Part shown: piece after piece, positions 14,379 through 20,984 of the stretch
Numbering within the stretch: the stretch's first letter is position 1
Layout: the number at the start of each line of letters is the position of its first letter
Source of the DNA: an uncultured Acidimicrobiaceae bacterium
GTDB lineage: Bacteria; Actinomycetota; Acidimicrobiia; Acidimicrobiales; Microtrichaceae
Reading direction: 5' to 3'
Assembly (NCBI GenBank): GCA_937868025.1
Contig: CALMLJ010000317.1
Span: 1 to 29,020, forward strand
Length of the DNA stretch: 29,020 nt
The notes under the pieces: generated by a model
What the model saw: the letters and a program-made list of their open reading frames with translations, nothing else
Databases searched by the model: none
What the model was told of the DNA's origin: nothing
Made by a program: the position numbers and the translations under genes

Positions 14379-14805
14379 CCTCGCCGAAGGCGATGCTCGC
14401 GCACAGGCGGTTGAGGTCCTCCTCGAAGTGCGGGTTCGGCGCGAGAACCGACGACAGCGGCGCTGCGAGCGTCACCTCCTGACCACTCCGGAGTTGCAGC
14501 ATCACGCCGCTCCAGCGGCGGTGACGCACCCGCTGCACCAGCTCGATCTCGTCGATCGGCACCCGCTGGACCCACCCGAAGTTCCGGCTGACCAGCACCC
14601 CGTCGACGACGATCACGCTCGTGGTGGCCCACTGCAACACCGCGTGGGCAACGCCGATCCATGCCCCCAGCAGCACGACCTTCCAGCTGTCGAGGAAGTC
14701 GACGAACCCGAGCGCGAGGGCGATGACGGTCCAGACGACCGCGTGCGCTCCCATCCACGCGGCGAGAGCACCGGGGTGGGCTCGGAACCGCGTCACCGGG
14801 CCCAT
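14365..14805 (-). CDS. Two-span membrane protein with a PH-like domain
   Basis: A 146-residue protein. Two hydrophobic segments (about residues 15-37 and 42-62) form a hairpin, followed by a beta-rich region (about 65-146: DGVLVSRNFGWVQRVPIDEIELVQ, WSGVMLQLRSGQEVTLAAPLS) that resembles bacterial PH (bPH2-type) domains. I do not recognise a specific family and the function is unknown. ATG 14805 is one base after the stop of the AtuA C-terminal gene, so it is translationally coupled. It ends inside the 3' end of the GNAT gene. Confidence 0.72.
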   Translation of the reverse strand: MGPVTRFRAHPGALAAWMGAHAVVWTVIALALGFVDFLDSWKVVLLGAWIGVAHAVLQWATTSVIVVDGVLVSRNFGWVQRVPIDEIELVQRVRHRRWSGVMLQLRSGQEVTLAAPLSSVLAPNPHFEEDLNRLCASIAFGEVNGE

Positions 14806-14806
14806 G

Positions 14807-15178
14807 TCAGTTCGGCAACGGGGCGCGGCGACCGTTGCGCGGCGCCGCTGCGGCCACGTCGTCGGGAACGTCGATCTCCAAGCGGAGCAGCGCACCACCC
14901 AGCGTCTTGCCCAGGTTGTCCGCACGCAGCGACTGCGGTCCGCCGCCACCCAGGGCGTGATCCATCACGAACTTCAGCGCCCACACATTGGGCACCTCGT
15001 GGCGAACGACGGCGCCGTGCACCAGGTCGCCGAAGTGGGCGGCGACCCGCTCGGCCGTGACCTCCGAACGGATCACCTCGTACGCGGCCTCGTCGTCGGC
15101 GAACAGCGAGAGATCGCTGATATCGCCCTTGTCACCCGAGCGAACCCCACACAGGTCCCGCAGTTGCAGTCGCGCCAT
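14807..15178 (-). CDS. AtuA-like C-terminal (ferredoxin-fold) domain protein
   Basis: A 123-residue stand-alone version of the C-terminal domain of AtuA/DUF1446 proteins. Diagnostic segments are RSGDKGDISDLSLFA, VHGAVVRHEVPNVWALKFVM, HALGGGGPQSLRADNLGKTLG and ALLRLEID. In Pseudomonas AtuA (acyclic terpene/citronellol catabolism) this domain is fused to the DUF1446 part; in many other bacteria it is a separate gene directly after it. Here the DUF1446 gene is about 1.9 kb upstream with two unrelated genes in between. Start ATG 15178 is supported by CAGACT six bases before it. Probably forms a complex with the DUF1446 protein, by inference. Confidence 0.85.
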   Translation of the reverse strand: MARLQLRDLCGVRSGDKGDISDLSLFADDEAAYEVIRSEVTAERVAAHFGDLVHGAVVRHEVPNVWALKFVMDHALGGGGPQSLRADNLGKTLGGALLRLEIDVPDDVAAAAPRNGRRAPLPN

Positions 15179-15184
15179 GGGCGC

Positions 15185-15190
15185 AGTCTG
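15185..15190 (-). promoter_or_regulatory. Candidate leaderless -10 element of the AtuA C-terminal gene
   Basis: CAGACT on the minus strand (15190-15185) plus six bases plus ATG 15178. The ten-base block TGGCAGACTG is identical to that before etfB. Confidence 0.45.
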
Positions 15191-15206
15191 CCAGACCGGG
15201 ATCGGG

Positions 15207-16484
15207 TCAGGCAGGGGTGCGGTCCCAGCGCCACGCCTCGAAGCGAAGGCCGAAGCAGTACGAGCATCCCCCGGGCAACGACACCCCGTTGGTGCCCACG
15301 ATGTGGTGATCAGCGACGACCATCGACATCAGGCCCCGGTTGAGCCCGTCGGTGTCGACGGGTGATGACAGCACGCTGAGCGTCGCCTCGTACTCCCACC
15401 CACCGGCTCCGAGCCGGTAGACGAGCGGGCGGTACTCGACGCGGGCGGCGCCGCCCGGTCCGGGTGTCGCCATGGGTTCGTCGACGGCGGTCACCACCAG
15501 CACGTCGCCGTCGAGCGCCACGCCCTGGCCGAACGTCTGGCCGACGGCAGCGCCGGGAACGGCGGCGGGCGGCTCGATCGTGCTCACCGCGGCCCACGTG
15601 CCGCCGGCGGTCGACGTGTACTCGGCGAACACCGCCTCGGCGGAGCCGGTGGGATACCCGCCGATGACCAGGCGGTCGACCGCCGGTTGATCGTCGATCG
15701 CGAGCCTGATGCCGAACGCACCGAACTCGGGGCGTTCGAGCGTGGCGACGAGGCCGAACGACCCGGCCGACGACTGGTAGACGCCGACCCGGTCGGGCAC
15801 GCCGATGCTGTCGTTGTGGGCGTGGACGGCGAGCAGTCCACCGTCGAGGGTGACGACGCTCCCCCAGTACGTTCCGTAGCCAGGGCCCCACTCGGCCGGA
15901 GGACGCAAGGTCTGCGTCAGCGTCGCGGTGACCGAACCCGTCGTGCGGGTGAGTGTGTAGACCCGCACTTCCGCCCCGCTGGCGCCGAAGGCGTGGGTGA
16001 CGAGCGCGTCGTCGGTCATGCCGCGAATCGTCTCGCCCGACTCGAGGGAGAAGGAGCCGGCGATGCTCCACGTCCCACCGGTCTCGGCGAGGAACTGCAA
16101 GGCGGTCGACCCCGACGCCGGGTCGCCGCCGGTCAGGAGCAGATGCTCGCTGAGGACCCCGGCCCCGAGTCCGATCATGTTGGCGGTGAACGTCTGCGGA
16201 GCGCCGAGCGAGTGGCCGTCGGGGCCCGTGCGGGGGAACACCGACACCGTGGGCGGCGCCGTGAGCGGGAAGCCGACATCGAGTTGGGCGTACCAGTCGT
16301 CGGTCGTGCCGATCGCGATCGCCCAGGGCGTGGCGCCGCCGACCGCCGGGCCGCCGGCGTGGTGCGGTGTCCAGACCGGGCCGGTGGGGTCCGTCGGCCC
16401 CGTCGGCTCGGCGGGACAACCGCTGGCCAGCACGGCCACGGCGGCAAGGGCGGTCGTGGCGATCATCCGTCGTGTTCCCCGCAT
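15207..16484 (-). CDS. Secreted lipoprotein with FG-GAP/propeller-like repeats
   Basis: A 425-residue predicted lipoprotein. The N-terminus (MRGTRRMIATTALAAV...) is a type II signal peptide ending ASGC with Cys23 as the lipidation site, followed by a Pro/Thr/Gly spacer. The rest contains at least three imperfect repeats with a Asp-rich turn and a hydrophobic strand (TLDGGLLAVHAHND, AIDDQPAVDRLVIGGY, ALDGDVLVVTAVD), which resemble FG-GAP repeats of integrin-like beta-propellers. The role is unknown; extracellular binding or adhesion would be typical. Start ATG 16484 has GGGGGAG four bases before it; the frame is open 26 codons further upstream without signal-peptide character. It stands alone with its own promoter. 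Confidence 0.82.
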   Translation of the reverse strand: MRGTRRMIATTALAAVAVLASGCPAEPTGPTDPTGPVWTPHHAGGPAVGGATPWAIAIGTTDDWYAQLDVGFPLTAPPTVSVFPRTGPDGHSLGAPQTFTANMIGLGAGVLSEHLLLTGGDPASGSTALQFLAETGGTWSIAGSFSLESGETIRGMTDDALVTHAFGASGAEVRVYTLTRTTGSVTATLTQTLRPPAEWGPGYGTYWGSVVTLDGGLLAVHAHNDSIGVPDRVGVYQSSAGSFGLVATLERPEFGAFGIRLAIDDQPAVDRLVIGGYPTGSAEAVFAEYTSTAGGTWAAVSTIEPPAAVPGAAVGQTFGQGVALDGDVLVVTAVDEPMATPGPGGAARVEYRPLVYRLGAGGWEYEATLSVLSSPVDTDGLNRGLMSMVVADHHIVGTNGVSLPGGCSYCFGLRFEAWRWDRTPA

Positions 16485-16533
16485 CGCTCCCCCTCGACTC
16501 CGGCGGTCCACCCCCGCGATCCTGCCGTCCCGA

Positions 16534-16562
16534 AAGCTAGCGAATCGGCTGTCGACTCCCAA
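16534..16562 (-). promoter_or_regulatory. Sigma-70-type promoter of the lipoprotein gene
   Basis: On the minus strand TTGGGA (16562-16557), a 17-base spacer, and TAGCTT (16539-16534). It predicts a leader of roughly 43 bases before ATG 16484, consistent with that gene having a Shine-Dalgarno sequence. Confidence 0.45.
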
Positions 16563-16608
16563 GAGGCAGGATCACCCGACGTCGGTCCGGAGCCGCGTGG
16601 GCCGGCGC

Positions 16609-16614
16609 TAGCGT
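16609..16614 (+). promoter_or_regulatory. Leaderless -10 element of the sixA-like gene
   Basis: TAGCGT, then seven bases, then GTG 16622 (ATG 16625 is ten bases away). No Shine-Dalgarno sequence precedes either start. Confidence 0.4.
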
Positions 16615-16621
16615 CTTGGTC

Positions 16622-17086
16622 GTGATGCTGTACCTGGTCCGGCACGGCTCGGCCGGTGTCCGCGACGACGCCGACCCCGCCGACAACGAACGCCATCTCG
16701 ACGCCGTCGGACTCCGCCAGGCCGTGCAGCTCGCCGAGCGCTTGTCCGGCCTGGAGATCACGGCCGTCGTGGCGAGCCCCGCGGCACGGTGCGTCGAGAC
16801 GGTCGAGCCGTTGGCGTCGTCGCTCGGCCTCGCTGTCGACATCGACGCCCGGCTGTTCGAGGGCACCGACATCGAGGAGTCGTGGGCGCTCCTGGAAGCG
16901 CTCGTCGAACACGATGAGGTCGCTGTGCTGTGCTCCCACGGCGACGTGATCCCCGAGCTCGTCCGGCGCGCCAAGGGCCGGGGCATGGAGGTGCCGGGCA
17001 AGGCCGGATGCTCGAAGGGATCGCTCTGGTCGCTCGAGTGGGATGGCGAGCGCTTCGCCACCGGCACCTACGAACCGATGCGCTGA
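16622..17086 (+). CDS. SixA-type histidine phosphatase (phosphoglycerate mutase-like)
   Basis: A 154-residue single-domain histidine phosphatase. It has the catalytic LVRHGSAG near the N-terminus (residues 5-12), the family's SPAARCVETVEPL helix, and a second catalytic His in CSHGDVIPEL. Length and the RHG(S/E)A start fit SixA, which removes phosphate from phosphohistidine, although small-molecule substrates are possible in this family. GTG 16622 was preferred because of the leaderless promoter; ATG 16625 differs by one codon. It converges on the AtuA-type gene with only seven bases between stops and no terminator in the gap. Confidence 0.87.
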   Translation: MMLYLVRHGSAGVRDDADPADNERHLDAVGLRQAVQLAERLSGLEITAVVASPAARCVETVEPLASSLGLAVDIDARLFEGTDIEESWALLEALVEHDEVAVLCSHGDVIPELVRRAKGRGMEVPGKAGCSKGSLWSLEWDGERFATGTYEPMR

Positions 17087-17093
17087 TCGACGG

Positions 17094-18413
17094 TCAGACC
17101 TCGGTGATCTCGACGCGCACCTGAGCGTCGACCAGCGCGCGATCCACGGCCAGGGCCCGGAGCGACAACAACTGGGACGGCTTGCCGTCGCGGGCCCGAC
17201 CGGCTCCGGCGATCATGGGCGGCCCGGACAGGCCGAGGAGACCGGCCTCGCGGCCGAGACGCCCTGCCTCCTCGGCGGTGTCGCAGCGCCAGGCCAGGCG
17301 AGCGATCACCTCGGGAGGTTCCCAGCCGGCCGGAGCGGCGGGCACCGTCGGCCCACCGAATGCGTCGACACCGAAGTACTCCTCGTGCCACTCCTTGACG
17401 TCCATACCGATGGCAGCGGCGCGGCCGCGGAGGTAGGCCACCGCCGCCCGGGCCTTGGCCTCGGCATCGGGCCATCCGTAGGTGGCGCGCAACTCGTTCG
17501 ACCATCCGCCGGGCGTGCACTCGAGGCCCTTGTAGGTGGCCGGGGCCGCTGCGCCCCGGACGCCGCTGACCCTCACCCGGTCGTTGCCCAGATCGTCGAG
17601 GTGCGCCGAGGCCAGGTCGACGGTCACGTCGGGGTTGAGGTACGCGGTCGGGTCCTGCACCTCGTAGAGGAGCTGCTCGCGCACGGTGTCGAACGTGACC
17701 CGACCACTCGACCCGGCCGGCTTGGTGACGACGAAGGAGCCGTCGGGTTCGAACTCGCCGATCGGGAAGCCGATCGATGCGGGATCGAGGCCGTTCCACC
17801 AATCGCCGGAGTAGTTGCCGCCGGTGACCTGCCCGGAGCACTCGAGGAGGTGCCCGCCGGCGACGCCGGCGGCGAGGCGGTCCCAGTCGTCGGGCGACCA
17901 GCCGAACTCGTGGATGAGCGGGGCGAGGAACAGCGATGCGTCGGCGATGCGACCGCCGATCACGATGTCGGCACCGCGCTCGAGGGCTTCGACGATGGGG
18001 CGGGCGCCGAGATAGGCGTTGGCGAACAGGGTGTCGGCGGCCAGGCCGAGCGGTTCGGCGTGCGGACGAATGTCGTCGCCCACGATGGTGGCGACCTTCA
18101 CCCCGGTGACCCCGTGGGCCGCGAGCGCGCCGACCACGGCCCGACCGGCGCCGATCGGGTTGATGCCGCCGGCGTTGGTGATCAGCTTCGTTCGCCCCCC
18201 GAGGATGTCGCCGATCGCGGCGGCAACATAGAGGGGGAGGTCGCGGGTGTAGCCGAGCGACTCGTCGCGTTGGCGATCCTTCTGCAGGATCGCCAACGTC
18301 AGCTCGGCCAGGGCCTCGCACACCAGGTAGTCGATGCCGTCGGCCAGCAACGCTGCGACGGGGAGGTGCCCGTCACCGTAGAAGCCCTGTCCCCCACCGA
18401 TCCGTACCGTCAT
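17094..18413 (-). CDS. AtuA-type acyclic terpene utilisation family protein (DUF1446)
   Basis: A 439-residue DUF1446 protein. It begins MTVRIGGGQGFYGDG and has LVCEALAELTLAILQKDR, KLITNAGGINPIG, ANAYLGARPIVEALERGADIVIGGRIADASLFLAPL and HLLECSGQVTGGNYSGDW, all typical. Pseudomonas AtuA is needed for growth on citronellol and related acyclic terpenes, but its reaction is not defined and many homologues lie in other catabolic contexts; no terpene genes are seen here. The C-terminal ferredoxin-fold domain is absent and is encoded at 14807-15178. ATG 18413 has GAAGGA five bases before it. The short gap to the divergent secreted-protein gene holds an inverted repeat. Confidence 0.9.
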   Translation of the reverse strand: MTVRIGGGQGFYGDGHLPVAALLADGIDYLVCEALAELTLAILQKDRQRDESLGYTRDLPLYVAAAIGDILGGRTKLITNAGGINPIGAGRAVVGALAAHGVTGVKVATIVGDDIRPHAEPLGLAADTLFANAYLGARPIVEALERGADIVIGGRIADASLFLAPLIHEFGWSPDDWDRLAAGVAGGHLLECSGQVTGGNYSGDWWNGLDPASIGFPIGEFEPDGSFVVTKPAGSSGRVTFDTVREQLLYEVQDPTAYLNPDVTVDLASAHLDDLGNDRVRVSGVRGAAAPATYKGLECTPGGWSNELRATYGWPDAEAKARAAVAYLRGRAAAIGMDVKEWHEEYFGVDAFGGPTVPAAPAGWEPPEVIARLAWRCDTAEEAGRLGREAGLLGLSGPPMIAGAGRARDGKPSQLLSLRALAVDRALVDAQVRVEITEV

Positions 18414-18452
18414 CGTCCTTCGACTCCCTCATCTCGAGCTCACATCTTCCTA

Positions 18453-18478
18453 ACAGGTCGGGCCGATAACTGACCTGT
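18453..18478. promoter_or_regulatory. Inverted repeat ACAGGTC-N12-GACCTGT, operator candidate
   Basis: Perfect seven-base arms at 18453-18459 and 18472-18478 in the 88-base divergent region between the AtuA-type gene (minus) and the secreted-protein gene (plus). It is placed to control either or both. The arm ACAGGTC also occurs in the inverted repeat at 5779-5792. Confidence 0.45.
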
Positions 18479-18501
18479 ACCCACCACCCCAAGGAGTTCC
18501 C

Positions 18502-19170
18502 ATGAAGACCACCGTTCGGCTCGCTGCTGTCGCCTCGCTCACCGCTGCGAGCCTTGGCCTCGTCGCCGTCGCTCCCGCCGGAGCATCGACGAGCGGGCCA
18601 GTCGCGACCTACACGAAGGCCAAGTGCAACCAGGCGATCGACGAGCGTCTCTTCATCCTCGACATCTCCGAGCAGCGCATCGCGAAGGTCAAGCGCCTCA
18701 CGGCCGATCAGAAGGCGGCGCAGATCGCCGGCATCGACGGGGTGCAGGCGAACCTGGTGAACGTGAACCGGCCCGCCGTGAACAACGCGAAGGGCAAGGC
18801 CGGCATCAAGGCGGCCTGCTCGGCGATCTACGCCGACAACCGCGTGTACGCCGTCGTCATCCCGCAGCTGTTCGCCTCGGTACGCATCGACGAGTTCGGC
18901 AACGCCTTCGACAAGTTCGACCCGCTGATCGCCGAGAAGAAGGCGGCCGGCGCCGATACGTCGGCGATCGAGGCGCTCCAGGTCTCGGCCAAGGCGCACG
19001 TCGATGCCGCCGCCGCGCTCGTCAGCGGCATCACCCCCGACTCGTTCAACGCCGACCCGGCCGGGGTGAAGGCCAAGTTCGCCCAGGCGACCGACGAGCT
19101 CCAGGCGGCGCTGGGCGATGTGCTGAAGGGCATCGTCGCCTATCGCGACCTCACCGTCCCCGTCCCGTAA
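18502..19170 (+). CDS. Secreted alpha-helical protein of unknown function
   Basis: A 222-residue exported protein with an N-terminal signal peptide (MKTTVRLAAVASLTAASLGL...) and a likely signal peptidase I site after Ala28 (AGA-S). The mature part is rich in Ala, Lys, Asp and Glu, predicted mostly helical (DERLFILDISEQRIAKVK, AQATDELQAALGDVLKGI), and has two cysteines (Cys42 and Cys106) that could form a disulfide. I do not recognise a family. The start is supported by AAGGAG at 18491-18496 with five bases to ATG. It is a single gene ended by a large hairpin. Confidence 0.8.
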   Translation: MKTTVRLAAVASLTAASLGLVAVAPAGASTSGPVATYTKAKCNQAIDERLFILDISEQRIAKVKRLTADQKAAQIAGIDGVQANLVNVNRPAVNNAKGKAGIKAACSAIYADNRVYAVVIPQLFASVRIDEFGNAFDKFDPLIAEKKAAGADTSAIEALQVSAKAHVDAAAALVSGITPDSFNADPAGVKAKFAQATDELQAALGDVLKGIVAYRDLTVPVP

Positions 19171-19189
19171 TCGCCCGCCCCACCCCCCG

Positions 19190-19238
19190 GTTTTGCGGGA
19201 AGTTGTCCCCACCTGTCGGGGACAACTTCCCGCGAAAC
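19190..19238. terminator. Large hairpin, likely terminator or palindromic repeat unit
   Basis: Arms 19190-19210 and 19218-19238 pair over 21 positions (one G.T) around a seven-base ACCTGTC loop. It stands 20 bases after the secreted-protein stop and 72 bases before the GlxA-type gene, so termination is the simple reading. The T and A runs at the base of the stem would give a U-tract-like end on both strands. Stem length and perfection are more than a terminator needs, so a dispersed palindrome is also possible. Confidence 0.7.
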
Positions 19239-19309
19239 ATCAGGGGCATGGCTGAAAGTGCAAGATCCTCGTCATTGCAGACGTCGGGTTGCTGACGGAG
19301 GATGGGGCC

Positions 19310-20311
19310 ATGCCCCACCACCGAGCCCCGTCGACGCGTCGCGTGGCCGTCGTCGCGTTCGCCAAGGCGCACTCGCTCGACATCTGCGGCCCGCTCGAGG
19401 TGTTCAGCGCCGCCGACAACGTGCTGCGCAGCGCCGAGCGCCCCGGCTACGACATCGGGGTCGCCACGATCGACGGGCACCCGGTGCGCTGCTCCAGCGG
19501 CATCGAACTCGGAGCGACCTGGAGCCTCGACGAACTGCTGGCCGACCCTCCCGACACGCTCCTGGTCGCCGGTGGCAGGGGCAGCCATGAGACGAGCGCC
19601 GACCCCGAGTTCCTGACCCGCTTCCGCGGCGTCGCCGAGGTCACCCGACGCGTCGGCTCGGTCTGTACCGGCGCCTTCGTCCTGGCGGCGACCGGGCTCC
19701 TCGACGGGAAACGGGCCACGACCCACTGGGCCTCGGCGGACCGGCTCGCAGCGAAGCATCCCGAGGTCGACGTGCAGTGTGACCTCATCTACACCCGCGA
19801 CGGCGAGACCTGGACGTCGGCCGGCGTCAGCGCCGGGATGGACCTCGCCCTCGCGATGGTCGCCGCTGACCACGACGACGAGATCGCCCGCCAGGTCGCC
19901 CAGTGGCTGGTCCTGTACCTGCGCCGCTCCGGCGGGCAGTCGCAGTTCTCGACCCCGGTCAGCTCGGGGACGGCGCGACGCGACGAGATTCGCATCGTTC
20001 AGGACCGGATCGCCGCCGACCCGTCGATCGATTGCTCCGTCGAGACGCTGGCGAGCGTCGCATCCATGAGTCCACGCCACTTCGCCCGGCTGTTCCGCGA
20101 ACAGGTGGGGACGACACCGGCCCGGTACGTCGAGTCGTGCCGCGTCGACCTGGCACGCACGCTCCTCGAGACGACCGATCTGACGGTCGCCGAGGTCGCC
20201 CATCGGTGTGGAGTCGGCGACGCCTCGACGCTGCACCGGTTGTTCGAGCGACGCCTGGCCACGACTCCCGCGTCCTACCGATCCCATTTCAAGAAGGACC
20301 ACACGACATGA
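19310..20311 (+). CDS. GlxA family transcriptional regulator (DJ-1/PfpI domain plus AraC helix-turn-helix)
   Basis: A 333-residue regulator. Residues about 10-190 form a DJ-1/PfpI (class I glutamine-amidotransferase-like) domain with LDICGPLEVFSAA, LLVAGGRGS, GSVCTGAFVLA (Cys119 at the nucleophile elbow) and THW; residues about 225-325 hold two AraC-type helix-turn-helix motifs (VETLASVASMSPRHFARLFRE and VAEVAHRCGVGDASTLHRLF). Relatives include GlxA and carnitine/arginine catabolic regulators (CdhR, ArgR). Ligand unknown. ATG 19310 was chosen because GGAGGA lies seven bases before it; TTG 19289 in the same frame is less likely. Its stop overlaps the start of a DJ-1/PfpI gene (ATGA), its most probable target or partner. 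Confidence 0.9.
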   Translation: MPHHRAPSTRRVAVVAFAKAHSLDICGPLEVFSAADNVLRSAERPGYDIGVATIDGHPVRCSSGIELGATWSLDELLADPPDTLLVAGGRGSHETSADPEFLTRFRGVAEVTRRVGSVCTGAFVLAATGLLDGKRATTHWASADRLAAKHPEVDVQCDLIYTRDGETWTSAGVSAGMDLALAMVAADHDDEIARQVAQWLVLYLRRSGGQSQFSTPVSSGTARRDEIRIVQDRIAADPSIDCSVETLASVASMSPRHFARLFREQVGTTPARYVESCRVDLARTLLETTDLTVAEVAHRCGVGDASTLHRLFERRLATTPASYRSHFKKDHTT

Positions 20312-20937
20312 CCCAGATCGCCATCGCCATGTTTCCCGGGATGACCATGCTCGACGCCATCGGCCCCTATCAGGTGCTGACGTGGCTGCCGGGCGCCGAG
20401 GTCGTCCTGGTCGGCGCGGAGCGCGGTCGCCTGACCGACGACAAGGGGCTGCTGCACGTCGAGATCGAGCACACCTACGACGAGGTCGCCTCGCCCGACG
20501 TGATCGTGGTGCCCGGTGGCGTCGTCACCCGGTCGATGGCCGCGGCCGGCAACCCCCTCGTCGAATGGGTGCGGTCGGCACACCCCGCCACGACGTGGAC
20601 GACGTCGGTCTGCACCGGCGCCCTCATCCTCGGGGCGGCGGGCGTGCTCGACGGCCTCGACGCCACCACCCACTGGATCGCCTACGAACAACTCGCCGAG
20701 TTCGGGGCGCATCCGACCGAGGAGCGCGTCGTCGTGCGCGGCAAGGTCATCACGGGCGCCGGCGTCTCGGCCGGCATCGACATGGCGTTGCGGCTCGTGA
20801 TCGAGCTGGCCGGCGTCGAGGTGGCGCAGGCGATCCAGCTCGGCATCGAGTACGACCCCCAACCTCCCGTCGATGCCGGGTCGCCGTCGAAGGCGCCCGA
20901 CGAGATCGTGGAGCTGGTCCGAGCGATGAACGCCTGA
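20308..20937 (+). CDS. DJ-1/PfpI family protein (isonitrile-hydratase-like)
   Basis: A 209-residue stand-alone DJ-1/PfpI protein. It has AMFPGMTMLDAIGPYQVL, VIVVPGGV, TTSVCTGALILGAAGVLDG (nucleophile Cys102), ATTHW and TGAGVSAGIDMAL. The D-x-x-GP near the N-terminus and SVCTGA are features of the isonitrile hydratase (InhA) subgroup, but many uncharacterised members share them. Its ATG overlaps the GlxA-type stop (20308-20311), so it is co-translated with the regulator. The stop codon is the first TGA of a short tandem repeat. Confidence 0.88.
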   Translation: MTQIAIAMFPGMTMLDAIGPYQVLTWLPGAEVVLVGAERGRLTDDKGLLHVEIEHTYDEVASPDVIVVPGGVVTRSMAAAGNPLVEWVRSAHPATTWTTSVCTGALILGAAGVLDGLDATTHWIAYEQLAEFGAHPTEERVVVRGKVITGAGVSAGIDMALRLVIELAGVEVAQAIQLGIEYDPQPPVDAGSPSKAPDEIVELVRAMNA

Positions 20938-20965
20938 ACGGCTGAACGGCTGAACGGCTGAACGC
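20934..20965 (+). repeat. Short tandem repeat, 8-base unit CTGAACGG, four copies
   Basis: Three exact copies and a fourth differing in the last base. The first copy holds the stop codon of the DJ-1/PfpI gene. Because the unit is eight bases long, successive copies put a TGA in all three reading frames. Confidence 0.85.
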
Positions 20966-20984
20966 CGACGACGCCTGACCGGCC

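Noticed and set aside
20934..20965. CRISPR-like array
   Set aside because: The unit is 8 bases with no spacers.
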